Shown: positions 43,520 to 52,590 of the stretch, in pieces
How the letters are laid out: every line of letters starts with the position of its first letter
Numbering within the stretch: the stretch's first letter is position 1
Assembly: GCA_950022655.1 (NCBI GenBank)
Contig: OX465579.1
Location: 177,577,263 to 177,641,262, forward strand
Source of the DNA: Alentia gelatinosa
Taxonomy: Eukaryota > Annelida > Polychaeta > Phyllodocida > Polynoidae
Reading direction: 5' to 3'
Length of the DNA: 64,000 nucleotides
Program-made: the position numbers and the translations under genes
The notes under the pieces: generated by a model
Told to the model about the DNA's origin: nothing
Database searches by the model: none
The model's input: only the letters and a program-made list of their open reading frames with translations

Positions 43520-43834
43520 TTAGAATGCTGTTTTTTTTCTTTTGATGGGTCTTTTTTTCCTGGAGGTCTTGCTCTTTTGAGGTTTTCCAACTGTCTGCTT
43601 AGGTTTCTGTTTGACGGACGTCTTTATACGCTTCCTCTTTGGACTTGTATGTTTCGTAGGGGCCAACACCTTCCGTTTTTTAGTAACTCTACCACTACGG
43701 TTTGTCTTCTTTGCTGCTGTTGCCATGGGTGTTGGTAACCCTCTGCATTCTAGTCTCCACGTACCATTGTATTGCGGGTGTGTTAACCCGTCTTGCATAC
43801 GTTTAAAATGTGCTGTCCACCTCTCGGTACTCAT
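43520..43834 (-). CDS. Very basic small protein, likely DNA-binding or core protein
   Basis: 104 aa. The first 35 residues are mixed (MSTERWTAHFKRMQ, with Cys at 30). From about residue 40 the sequence is almost all Lys, Arg, Thr, Pro and Ser, with several nuclear-localisation-type clusters (KKRK, KRKR, RKKR, KRKK). Composition resembles viral core or protamine-like proteins; no homology is claimed. Its ATG overlaps the stop of the penton gene (ATGA at 43831-43834), and its stop is one base from the MCP start. Position between minor and major capsid genes supports a virion role. Confidence 0.7.
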   Translation of the reverse strand: MSTERWTAHFKRMQDGLTHPQYNGTWRLECRGLPTPMATAAKKTNRSGRVTKKRKVLAPTKHTSPKRKRIKTSVKQKPKQTVGKPQKSKTSRKKRPIKRKKTAF

Positions 43835-44238
43835 ATTTTTTTTTCAAATTGTAGTGTACAGGTCGTACGTTCTCCGGTTAATGGTGCCTTCTTCATTTGA
43901 AAGTCTTTTATATACAAGTGTATGACAGTAATGTCTTGCCTTGCAAGCCTGGGACACATGGATCCGTCAAAGTGGCGCACAATCTTGCCCTCTTCCCCTG
44001 GTACATACTGTAACAAGGGTAATTTCTTGTTGTTGACGTGGGAATCCTCAAGGATATCGGCATAGACGTATAGATCTGTATCCGATGTCGTGACACATTT
44101 CATGTCTCTCAGCGAACAGGTCCACATGCCCTTTAAACGTAGTGGTTCTGGTAAGAGTACTTTGAAATTGGACGGACAATTGCCCGTATAATATTCAGAA
44201 GAATCCGTACTGGATAGAAACAGATAAAACTGGTTCAT
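43831..44238 (-). CDS. mCP: Polinton minor capsid protein (penton-like single jelly-roll)
   Basis: 135 aa from ATG at 44238; the ORF extends to 44265, but the start at 44238 overlaps the integrase stop (ATGA). The pattern MNQFYLFLSSTDSSEYYTGN, then FKVLLPEPLRLKGMWTCSL, fits the penton family of Polintons: a short beta-rich protein beginning with an FYL strand, with a Pro-x-Pro-Leu turn and a W-x-x-x-L strand. It ends with a beta strand and basic KKI. The family forms pentameric vertices of the capsid. Its stop overlaps the next start by ATGA. Confidence 0.82.
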   Translation of the reverse strand: MNQFYLFLSSTDSSEYYTGNCPSNFKVLLPEPLRLKGMWTCSLRDMKCVTTSDTDLYVYADILEDSHVNNKKLPLLQYVPGEEGKIVRHFDGSMCPRLARQDITVIHLYIKDFQMKKAPLTGERTTCTLQFEKKI

Positions 44239-45314
44239 CTTTCCAGGGTATCTGCATCTATCCACGAATTAAAGTCTTTTCCCCAATGTAACCACTTTAC
44301 TAAAATTTGGTTCCTGCCGTTCTGCCTTCTTCGTTTTAGTATTTTCTCAATTTTGAACAAGCTGTTTTCGTCCACATTCACTTTTTGAAGTTGTTGCTGA
44401 TAAAACGTTCCATCTACGGGTCGTCCGTTCCAGTCCTTTACAGTGTATACGGGGATGCCTTCTCTTTTACGACAGGTTTCTACTACAAAGACCTCTCCAG
44501 ACCACCTTTGACCATACTCTCTATCAAACTTTTCCTTGATCAATGACAGACGCACGTTGTCACCGCGTTTAAATTTGAATTTCTGCAGTTTGACCTCACG
44601 CTTGGGACGTCGTAGGTACTGATCATAGCGGACTTCTGCCTCGTTTCCTTTATATACGGTAGAGGGTGGTCTACCCAAACTCGAATGTATCGTGTTGTTG
44701 TAACTCGCGACCACGTCTTGCACGACATTGATGTATCGAAGGGTATTGTTAGCAACCATGTATCGATACAGTTTACTCTTGATTGTACGAATCAAGCGTT
44801 CGCTGTAGTTGGCCTTTGTCTCGTTAAATGTTCGGAAATGATGAATTCCTTTGCTCACTAGGTATGTCTTGACTATATTGTTCAGGTACTCTCTCCCTCC
44901 GTCCGTCCTCAGGACGGCTGGTTTGCGACCCTCTTTGAAGATTGACGCCATAGCTTTGACGACTTCTTTGCCCGTTTTTGTTTTGAGAGGGCGAACCCAG
45001 GCGTACCGACTGAATATGTCTATCATCACTAATAGATACTTGTAGCCATCGTTCTTCATGCTCAAGAGAGCGAGGTCCGCTAGGTCGCTGTCCCATTGTG
45101 AATCTATGCCTTCTACCACAACTCTGTTTCTCGGAAACTTGCGTACTACCGCTCTGTTGAGAGTGTAAGACTCTTGACCTCCTAATATATCTTCTACTGT
45201 TTTTTTCGTAGTCACTATGCCGTCACGTTTTGCACTCTTATATACCTTGTCGGGTCCTTGAAAACTTCCGGGAACTGACGGGGTTTGGTACCTCCTCTCT
45301 ATTAGGGCTTCCAT
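44235..45314 (-). CDS. INT: Polinton integrase (retroviral-type, RVE) with chromodomain
   Basis: 359 aa. The N-terminal part has YQTPSVPGSFQG and the RNRVVVEGIDSQW approach to the core. Catalytic residues are visible: D77 (in DSDLADL), D138 (RTDGGREY) and E172 (NYSERLIRTIK), with 33 residues between the last two. The core also has SYNNTIHSSLGRPPS. A C-terminal chromodomain at about 318-358 (FKIEKILKRR, VKWLHWGKDFNSW) may target chromatin. The protein catalyses insertion with 6-bp duplication, which matches the flanking AGTGAA. The frame is intact. The TGA overlaps the penton ATG, and the gene starts 36 bases after the upstream stop. Confidence 0.95.
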   Translation of the reverse strand: MEALIERRYQTPSVPGSFQGPDKVYKSAKRDGIVTTKKTVEDILGGQESYTLNRAVVRKFPRNRVVVEGIDSQWDSDLADLALLSMKNDGYKYLLVMIDIFSRYAWVRPLKTKTGKEVVKAMASIFKEGRKPAVLRTDGGREYLNNIVKTYLVSKGIHHFRTFNETKANYSERLIRTIKSKLYRYMVANNTLRYINVVQDVVASYNNTIHSSLGRPPSTVYKGNEAEVRYDQYLRRPKREVKLQKFKFKRGDNVRLSLIKEKFDREYGQRWSGEVFVVETCRKREGIPVYTVKDWNGRPVDGTFYQQQLQKVNVDENSLFKIEKILKRRRQNGRNQILVKWLHWGKDFNSWIDADTLER

Positions 45315-45350
45315 GTACGAATGAGGATGGATGGAAAAAAGTATGGTAAT

Positions 45351-45893
45351 TTATATGTGAATCCAAGGATGAACCTGATTTTTTTTATTTTTAATCTTTT
45401 TCTTTTTGCCCTCTTCTTCTTTGGCTCTGACTTTTCCTCTCATGACCAAATCACGATTTTCTCTATTGTCGATTAGTAAGAGAGGGACATTTGTCTCGGC
45501 AAGACCTTCGTAAAATTCAGACTTTCCTACAGGGTCAAAATTCTTGTACTCTCTCATTGCACCTTTTATCAAATCTGCAATATGACTGTTTCGTATGGTC
45601 CTCCCTCTAAAGACGAGTTCTCCTTTATCATTCCATGATAACACATTTCCCTTTTCGATACAATTCAAAAGTGCGAGACCTTTAGATTTGTACATTTTAG
45701 GTATGGCCTGTAGTATAATCTCTTTATCCAATGTGGAGGAGGAGGGTTCAGAGGAATCCTTGACTTTTTCTTCTTCTTCTTCTTCCACCGTTATTTGTAC
45801 TCCTGTGGTTGTTTTTTTTTGAGAGGGTGTTTGACCAGACTTTATGCGTTCATATTTTTCTGCAGGAACTAGTACCATTCTTTGAACGTTCAT
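45351..45893 (-). CDS. Polinton 180-aa protein, conserved in the class, function unknown
   Basis: 180 aa. Starts MNVQRMVLVPAEKYERIKSG, then has an acidic Glu run. A conserved-looking core follows (AIPKMYKSKGLALLNCIEK, WNDKGELVFRGRTIRNSHI, DLIKGAMREYKNF), and it ends in a Lys-rich tail. I recall similar core patterns in other Polinton and adintovirus elements, where the role is not established. Its ATG overlaps the previous stop (ATGA at 45890-45893). Confidence 0.75.
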   Translation of the reverse strand: MNVQRMVLVPAEKYERIKSGQTPSQKKTTTGVQITVEEEEEEKVKDSSEPSSSTLDKEIILQAIPKMYKSKGLALLNCIEKGNVLSWNDKGELVFRGRTIRNSHIADLIKGAMREYKNFDPVGKSEFYEGLAETNVPLLLIDNRENRDLVMRGKVRAKEEEGKKKKIKNKKNQVHPWIHI

Positions 45894-46258
45894 TGTAATA
45901 AGGCTTTAAGTACTGGCTTTGCAGCATGTAAAAGACGGGTTATCAAACTATGTTCTTTGGTAATTAGTTTCTTTCTATGATTAATGCTCTTTTTAGCATT
46001 ACCAATGTATTCTATCTTTGATTTGTATCTTTTGAGTAATTTTTTATACTTGTTGGATATCGGTATGTTTCCGTACAAGATGTTGGCTGCCAATTCACTA
46101 ATGGTATCTACTTGATCTTTAGACAAAGTCCTTAGTAAAGATTTTAACTGGACTAGCGTAATGTTATCTAACAACAGGTTAATGAGGCTAAAGTTGTTCT
46201 TTAGACGTTTACTCATCGTAGACAATTTAAGTAATGACTCTGTGTCAGCTTGCAACAT
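45890..46258 (-). CDS. Polinton 122-aa small basic protein
   Basis: 122 aa, basic, mostly helical. The core LSKDQVDTISELAANILYGN, then IPISNKYKKLLKRYK and NHRKKLI, matches a small protein pattern common in Polintons, as I recall. The C-terminus is hydrophobic/helical (LLHAAKPVLKALLQ). It starts five bases after the ATPase stop. Its own stop overlaps the next start. Function unknown; perhaps a virion component. Confidence 0.72.
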   Translation of the reverse strand: MLQADTESLLKLSTMSKRLKNNFSLINLLLDNITLVQLKSLLRTLSKDQVDTISELAANILYGNIPISNKYKKLLKRYKSKIEYIGNAKKSINHRKKLITKEHSLITRLLHAAKPVLKALLQ

Positions 46259-46263
46259 TGGTT

Positions 46264-47008
46264 TTATACTCTGGGCACGTAGACTAACGAATCTTCGTTG
46301 GGAAATATTCTAGTGCGTAATCTGTATTTGGGATCACAATGAGGAGAATTGTCAATGACCAAGTAGCCATAGGGTTTTGCAGTTGCATGTTGGTATGCCT
46401 CTTGCAGAATGTCCGAACGTCCGGGAAACATTTGCCGACCTAAAGTACTGACTTGTGATGCATCCCTAAGGTTTCTAAACAAGACGTTATACCATGTATT
46501 TAGTAGAATGGTTCTACTTTGTGGGCCTTTCTGATACAAGTTTTGTAGAAGGTATATGACGGAAAACTTTTTGTGATGACAACCCTGGGTAAACAACGAT
46601 TCGATCCCTGCACTTCTCACTAATTCGAAACCAAGGTCATCTAAAACTATTAGATTGTGTTTCCCATTCGCAGCAACATCGTTCATTAAGGCAGCATCTG
46701 GTAGACCATCGTGAAACGTAATGTTTGGTATATTTTCTTCCATGTCGTGAAAAAAGATCTTGCCAAGTCCCATAACAGTATAATATAGTCTCGGGTGGAT
46801 CCTGTGCAAACATGCCTTTTACATTTTTCAACAGCTTATACACCCACTGCGTTTTACCACACCCCGTAGTACCACTTACACATATGCTACTACATGGCTT
46901 AAACGGTAATAAACTGTTATTCTCCCACCAGGGTATACTGTTGAGGTTACTTTTGCTCCATTCCGTAGAAGATTGCACAGGTTGTATTTGCAACGACATC
47001 TCGTCCAT
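46264..47008 (-). CDS. ATP: Packaging ATPase (FtsK/HerA type), frameshifted
   Basis: Two overlapping minus-strand frames make one gene. The first (47008 to about 46750) has PFKPCSSICVSG and the P-loop GTTGCGKTQW at residues 46-55. The second (about 46755 to 46264) has NLIVLDDLG, a Walker B motif, then the Q-rich and arginine-rich stretches typical of the family (LLQNLYQKGPQSRTILLNT, FRNLRDASQV). The frames meet in a run of six A at 46750-46755 (T run in the sense strand). One base is gained or lost there. Combined length, about 247 aa, is normal for Polinton ATPases. It is first in the minus-strand cluster. In the family it pumps DNA into capsids. Confidence 0.9.
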
Positions 47009-47035
47009 GAATGAGTGTGAACTGTATTGTATTCA

Positions 47036-47084
47036 TGTTGATATACCCAGGTGGCAGCACAAAAGACAGGTGGCAGCACAAAAA
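47036..47084. repeat. Duplicated CAGGTGGCAGCACAAA words
   Basis: CAGGTGGCAGCACAAAAGA and CAGGTGGCAGCACAAAAAAA lie 20 bases apart, just upstream of the ATPase start, with a weak TATA-like GGTATATC (minus strand) close by. This may be the promoter region of the capsid cluster. Confidence 0.4.
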
Positions 47085-47158
47085 AAACACAAGAAGGAAA
47101 TTTTTTTTTTTTTTTCTTTATTCATATATAAATGACAGTAGTTATGTTGACAGTAGTC

Positions 47159-47979
47159 TCAATAATCTATACAGTCCTCTGATATTGGCGAATCTACAGT
47201 GTCCACATCTTCCCCAGGTTCGTAAGCAGTCAAACACTTTCTCATCTGATTATATTCAGCTTCTTCCAGATTAAGCGACTTGCACCTGCAAAAATATATT
47301 AAATTTATATCATGTATAGACATCTGCAAATAAATTGTGACTCAACTTTGATATGAAAAATAAACAGAAAATGGATTGTATAATAGGTTACATAAAAATA
47401 GAAACACAGAAAAATGAATTTGATTATAGGTTACATAAAAAAGATACACAGAAAAATGAATTTGATTATAGGTTACATCAAAAATTACACAGAAAAATGA
47501 ATTTGATTATAGGTTACTAAAAAAATTACACAGAAAAATGGATTTGGTTATAGGTTACTAAAAAAAGACATAGAAAAATGGATTTGGTTATAGGTTACTC
47601 ACAAAGGGTACAACGAAATTTGACAATGGCTTACTTAAAAAACACAGAAACTGAATTTGACAATAAATAAAAGTGAAATAGCTTACCTCACTGTAATTCC
47701 AAAGTGATTCAATTTTGTGAAGCACATGTATCCCCTTCCTTTGAAGCAGGACACGGACACTATCCAGTTATCACATGTGCATAGCACAATTTCGTCTGGC
47801 TTGTTCTTATTCAAATCTCCCAATAGATTTGAGTGAATGAAACTAGAGTTGACAACATGCCTTGGAATGTATACTGTCCGCTTATAAATTCCATTTGTCC
47901 GAATAAATTTCAACACCTTTGGACTCGTCTCCATGTGTAGCCTGTTACTCAGTGATACTTGGTGTGTTGATTCTGCCAT
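47159..47979 (-). CDS. Polinton right-end gene, 139 aa, two exons, unknown function
   Basis: Minus strand. Exon 1 is 47979-47687 and exon 2 is 47285-47159, with donor GAG/GTAAGC and acceptor TTTTTGCAG. The join is phase 2 and gives 139 codons plus TGA. The start has a strong context (GCCATGG). A TATA box (minus-strand TCATATAAAG) lies about 40 bases upstream. The protein has a Cys-containing middle (IVLCTCDNWIVSVSCFKGRGYMC) and an acidic C-terminus. I recognise no domain. Minus-strand AATAAA at about 47117 ends it. It faces the 327-aa gene from the opposite TIR. Confidence 0.7.
47380..47620. repeat. Intronic tandem repeat, about 39 bp
   Basis: Five to six copies of a unit holding CACAGAAAAATGAATTTGAT and TATAGGTTACA, in the intron of the right-end gene. 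Confidence 0.8.
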
Positions 47980-48017
47980 GGCTGCCTTGTACTGAATAGA
48001 CTGAAAATCACTCCCTC

Positions 48018-48026
48018 TTTATATGA
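48018..48026 (-). promoter_or_regulatory. TATA box of the right-end gene
   Basis: Minus-strand CATATAAAG, about 40 bases before the ATG at 47979, mirroring the left-end gene. Confidence 0.55.
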
Positions 48027-48215
48027 CTAGCACTCCCCCCACCTCAAATAGGGGGGCAGTTCTCAAGTGAAACAAGTATTGATCACAAGAGGGGTGGGGG
48101 TGGACTCAATAGGCCGTTGTAATTAAAAAGTGAACACAAAGGGGGTGGAGATACAGCCCCACTGCTTAATTAAATCTGTGGAGTACCCCTTCACTGTTTA
48201 CCAACAATACATGAC
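48027..48215. other. Right subterminal region
   Basis: G/C-rich words (AGGGGGGCAGTT, AGAGGGGTGGGGGTGG) and TIR-like words near 48180-48215 that continue the imperfect TIR similarity. Confidence 0.45.
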
Positions 48216-48507
48216 CAATGATCTTTATCCCCTTCAACCATTGTTCACTGCTTACTAACAATACATGATGATGAATGAACCATTGTCATCCAATAATCCC
48301 CATTGTCCAATGTTTAACAACAATACACCACTCAAGTACCCTCCTGAAAAGAAATTCAATAGATCCATTGTCAAGCACCTACTCGAGTACCCCTCAACAA
48401 TAGACCATTGTCTCTCAAGTACCCCACTCAAGTAGGTTACGTCATCTCAAGTGATGACGTCATCTGGTCACAGCTGTAGGGTGGGGCTGAAGACCCTCCC
48501 TAGTAGT
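48216..48507 (-). repeat. Polinton right TIR, 292 bp
   Basis: Reverse complement identical to 29494-29785. It ends CCCTCCCTAGTAGT. Confidence 0.95.
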
Positions 48508-48513
48508 AGTGAA
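48508..48513. other. Target-site duplication AGTGAA, right
   Basis: Same six bases as 29488-29493. Confidence 0.92.
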
Positions 48514-48904
48514 TGTCGAAGTCGCCGTATTCAAACGCCGATATCTTCGGTTTAAAGTGACCGATCTTCATCATATTTGGTACGATTATAGGCTATATAT
48601 GTGCCGTACTCGTGTACAAATTTCATTGCTTAACTCCTACGGGAAGTGAAGTTCCAGCGTCAGTTGCCGGGTTTTCCCGCTAGCGGGCCGTAGTGAAAGG
48701 CAGCGGTATTATACGGGAATGGAGGGATTGAATCATGAACCAGGAAAGTTGATAAAATGGATTTTAAATGAGTTGGAGGTGTATAGTAATAAGGCGTCGG
48801 GCCGTATTTTTTCATCAAATGACCTCGAACGTCCACCTGTACGGGCTCAGTAACCACGTTTTCTCATAATACTACCTGCTGCTAGGGGTGTAATAATAAT
48901 GATG
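48514..48904. other. Right flank of the Polinton, no gene seen
   Basis: Unique-looking DNA. TTGCCGGGTTTTCCC at 48665-48679 resembles the left flank at 29452-29464. Confidence 0.35.
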
Positions 48905-49115
48905 TTCGGGCGCACTATGCCTATAATGGAAGTTCTAGCGCACTGTGCCCATAGTGAATATTTGGCCACACTGTGCCCGTAGTGAATGTTGGGCACACTC
49001 TGCCCGTAATGAATGTTCGGGTGCACTGTGCCTGTAGTGAATGTTCGGGTACACTGTGCCCGTAGTGAATGATTGGGCACACTGTGCCCGTAGTGAATGT
49101 TGGGTGCACTGTGCA
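48905..49115 (-). repeat. 28-bp minisatellite
   Basis: Seven to eight copies of a 28-bp unit, GTGCACTGTGCCCGTAGTGA followed by ATGTTCGG, with variants. ORFs in it (His-Tyr-Gly repeats) are not genes. Confidence 0.9.
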
Positions 49116-49863
49116 CCTTTTACACTACCTGTATTACGAATATCATGTCATTTCTAGGAACAAATATGAATAAATACAGTGTTCCTATGCAGGTTTTTTT
49201 GGTAATATGTTTATCTTATATTAGTTTCTCTTCATCTTGTGGGGACAGATTCACTGCTGGCACCTTTAGTTCAAGTCAGTGATCACAGCAGGAATCAGGA
49301 AGTTAATAACTTATTTATACCATAACTATGCAGTATAACATGTTACTTCACACTGCTTTACTCATATATGTATGGTCTCTATGTCATCCCCATGGATACC
49401 CTCTCACAGGGGTCAAACAAAGCAGTCTCCCTTGAACCCTGGGGATGGATCTACATCATCATAAAATAGCTGTAGTTGTTTACCAACATGTTGGCTCCTA
49501 ACCCATACCTGACACAGTTCACAGGCTGTACCACATTCACCTGGAGCCAGACGACAATTGGTCCTAACCACAGCCAGTAAAGATGGTTCTCATGCTAGGA
49601 GTGAGAGTACTTACCAGTGACAGAGTCATGGATGGGTCAGTGTGGATGATCCAGCCCCCCCTCTGCTGTCCGGGAGTCGCTACTGTTTCTCCAGCTGTGT
49701 TTTAGAAGTGTGTGATGATTGTTAATACGTATTTCATCCTGACCCTCATGCTCACACTGTTTGTGCTACTTCTTAGTATACACTTCACGCCTTGTGGGCA
49801 TCTGGGCCAGAAACATCACCGCCAAGCCTGCAGTGTATCATCTATAAAACAGAGAATTTATAT
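49116..49863. other. No gene seen
   Basis: Balanced composition with some ORFs under 75 codons (for example 49712-49930, with a hydrophobic N-terminus), none with splice context I trust. Confidence 0.35.
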
Positions 49864-49993
49864 CACAAGGAATAGAGGGACACTATGTTCCGGTGAAAGG
49901 AAGTCAAAGTTACGGGGTAAGGCTTGGTAAAATTACTGCCCCGAGGCCTTGGCCGAGTAACGTAACTTTCTTTCACTGGTACTTGGTTTCCCT
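49864..49993 (+). mobile_element. Family B-type hairpin (GACACTATGTTCC subtype)
   Basis: AGAGGGACACTATGTTCCGG begins the left arm and ACTTGGTTTCCCTATTCT ends the right. The tip at 49943-49956 is GA-GGCC-TT-GGCC-GA, again tandem G.A around a short stem. Related to 17874-17995. Confidence 0.6.
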
Positions 49994-50347
49994 ATTCTTA
50001 AATACCTTCAAATATCAATAAATATTTCTTAACCTGCGATAGTCCAAGAAGCAATGGCCACTGTTATCGATTAACTGCAACTGCTAAGTTTTCGTCCCGA
50101 CGGTTTCCCAGCAGCGAGATGTTCGGCCATATGTATATAGGAATATTGCTGTATGTTTGTAATCAAAGTCATCGGGCTCTGCAGGTATATTTAAACGACC
50201 CGACCCCTACAACACATTGATTGAATGTATCAAAATTACCATTAAAAGTAGGTATAAAATAAGCTAAGGTGTGGAGGGATAAAATCCCGCAGTTTCCTAC
50301 TCAACAAGATATTGATACAATATATACAAATAAGAGGCTGTTCCATA
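49994..50347. other. No gene seen
   Basis: Contains short words shared with 18000-18080 (CCATATGTATATAGGAATAT-type), perhaps the decayed body of the preceding element. Confidence 0.35.
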
Positions 50348-50529
50348 TACAGTAGAACCCCTGCGTAAGCGGACACCCTTCGTTCCGGGTCAAAGTGTCT
50401 GCTTATGCAGGGTGGCCGCTTACACGGGTTATATAAACATCTAATAAAGGGATCCGTTCTGAGCAAAAGTATCCATTAACGCGAAGTGTCCGCTTACGCG
50501 GGGTGTCCATTAGGCGGGGTTCTACTGTA
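50348..50529. mobile_element. pogo/Tigger-like MITE
   Basis: TA, then CAGTAGAACCCCTGCGTAAG at the left; GGCGGGGTTCTACTG, then TA at the right. TA duplication with CAGTAGAACC ends and repeated GCGGACA/TGTCCGC words is the pattern of pogo-type Tc1/mariner MITEs. 182 bp, non-coding. Confidence 0.85.
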
Positions 50530-51404
50530 GTTGAATTCTCAGCTGAAGTATGAATCTGACAGCGTCTGATTTACTATTCGGGTACCATCCGTGTAATGGA
50601 ACACCATGGCATGGTGAGATCGGTGCTGTCGCCTGCCGTTGCATGCTGTTGGGTGTCTTGTTCCATATGTCCAATGCACACAATACCAGTACACCTGTAT
50701 TGTTACATTCCAAAATATTGGTATGTGAAACATATTGATTCTATCCCTTGGCCTAACTGACCAAGCCTGCTCTATGTAACATGCCACTGGAGGCGACCCC
50801 TTGGTTACGATCAACATAGTCGCCCCTACGCAGTAAACACAGAGCCGGCATATAACCTTGATCTCAATGTATTCTCATCAGTCCAACTAGTGTATTGCTA
50901 TGCAGTAACACCAGCAATAAAGCTTGTAATATGTCGAAGCCTTGGAGTTATTCATTCAGCTTACTATCCACACCTGATAGCAACAATAGTTCACTAGGAT
51001 TCTTTACTGGTGGTGTCCTCTGGTGTCCGAACTAAGAACTAAAAGCTGCTACCTTCACCCCTGGAATGTTTACTGAGAGTATCCGTTTAAAGGTAGGTAG
51101 TGTCATTGAGGGGAATAAACATTGAGTGTTCATTGAGGAATGATAGAATTCTAACTGTAAACATGTCATATTACAGTCTACAGAACCAGAACTGTCGACC
51201 TGGGACGGGATTGCGATCAGGGAAGTCAGAGAACTCTATCATTTTCTTGTACTATCGGTGGGGTGACAGAATCGGAACAGATTACCCCAGATGCTTTCAT
51301 AGTGATAGTTTCACCATAATCTACCGATAATCAGCAAAAGATTATTACCGATTCTGCCAGACTCAGGCCGACGATCATGAAGGGGCTGTTGGCTCGATTG
51401 AACA
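50530..51404. other. No gene seen
   Basis: Unique-looking DNA with short ORFs and no recognisable domain. A weak inverted pair (ATCGGTGGGGTGACAGAATC and GATTATTACCGATTCTGCC) occurs around 51255-51360. Confidence 0.35.
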
Positions 51405-51677
51405 CGGACCTGTGTCACTAGTTTCGTGACAAAAGTGCTAGACAGACATTAAAAGTGGCACCAACAGTGCAAGCAAGAACGGACAAAAGTAAGTCATATT
51501 TCATAATGCATGTCACATCTAATGTCACATGTTGTGTCACAGTTGGCGATGTACCGTTTGTGACAAGCAAAACTCACGCCTACTTGTGTTGTCACGAAAC
51601 TAGTAAACCACAAGCGGTCTGTATGGTGTCACAGACACCATCTAGACATGTCACAAAACTAGTGAAACAGGTCCCTG
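51405..51677. mobile_element. Family F element
   Basis: CGGACCTGTGTCACTAGTTT and ACTAGTGAAACAGGTCCCTG are inverted ends. The interior is rich in GTGACA/TGTCAC words. It matches 19253-19484. Confidence 0.7.
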
Positions 51678-52332
51678 GCCTGGAAGAAACGTAGGTTTAT
51701 ATAACCTTGTGACTTTCAGATACGAAACAATTTCCTACGACATCATAATACATACACATTATTGACTGGTTTCAGAAACAAGCGGTCGTAAACATCAGAG
51801 TAAAAGTAAATCTGTGTTTATGACTAGAAAATATATGTCAACAGAAAATACTTAGAAAATGTCAGAGCCAGACCTCGTGATACACTTTTTGTCCACCAGA
51901 TGTCAGCAGTGAGCGGCCCAGCCCAAACGACTAGACATGGACATATATGGGGAGGTATCTTTGATTCGCAGACATAAATGTCTTAGATCATATACAGACC
52001 AGAGAAGTTTAGGATTTAAGGATGTAGATATAGGGACAGAGCCATTGTTAGTTTATGATGTAGTCACCAGGTGACTCATCCTTCTTAGGTTGGGCCCTGT
52101 CTCCACTCTGTTCAGACTAGGAGGGTCAAATCCCTTACTTTCTGTAGCTCTGGTTGCTAGTATACATTGTTCTTACCAGGGGTAGCGTATTCTCTGAGTT
52201 ATATGTCTATGTTTAAAATTTAACAAACTTTGTCTCTTTACACTTATCACAGAGTAAGATGACTTCAATGAACCTTAGGACACTCACTCACTGGCGTTTT
52301 CAACTTCAGTAGTAAAGAAGACTTGTTTGTTA
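51678..52332. other. No gene; family C hairpin remnant at the left
   Basis: ATTGACTGGTTTCAGAAACA near 51760 resembles the end of a family C hairpin. Otherwise nothing recognised. Confidence 0.35.
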
Positions 52333-52590
52333 TTACCCACCGATTACGGAGTCCCCATAGGAAATGTAAAGGGCACCTGGAATTAGCTACCTGGAGATTC
52401 TGACATGTCAGAATCTCCTGCAGGAGATCCCGGGGAAAAAAGTCCCATCCATAATGAGGTCAAATTATCATGTACTTCAAAATAAGTTTCTTGAATGTTC
52501 ATTCAATATCAATTATTTATAATCAGTCATAATAATCTCATTTACCATCAGAAATCACTGTCATAACATGCTTTGCATGCTAAAATAATT
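52333..52590 (+). mobile_element. Family C element, body only
   Basis: TTATTACCCACCGATTACGG begins it. The sequence parallels 25733-25990 almost throughout (GGAAATGTA, CTGGAATTAGCTACC, CAGAATCTCCTGCAGGAGAT). The hairpin half is not present nearby. Confidence 0.65.

Larger units (their letters stand above)
29494..48507. mobile_element. Complete Polinton/Maverick element, 19,014 bp
   Basis: It is bounded by identical 292-bp inverted repeats and a perfect 6-bp duplication. It holds the hallmark gene set: protein-primed PolB, retroviral-type integrase with chromodomain, FtsK/HerA-type packaging ATPase, minor (penton) and major (double jelly-roll) capsid proteins. It also has small proteins typical of the class and accessory genes. 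PolB and the two left genes split as plus and minus; the morphogenesis cluster is all on the minus strand. Identical TIRs and a perfect duplication imply recent insertion. Frameshifts in PolB and the ATPase, and no recognised protease, argue that this copy is not autonomous, unless those are assembly errors. Polintons are regarded as endogenous virus-like elements; here the annotation is descriptive only. Confidence 0.97.

Noticed and set aside
42217..47008. Bacterial or phage operon, suggested by ATGA overlaps
   Set aside because: There are no Shine-Dalgarno sites. Flanking genes of the same element have spliceosomal introns, TATA boxes and AATAAA signals, and the gene set is Polinton.
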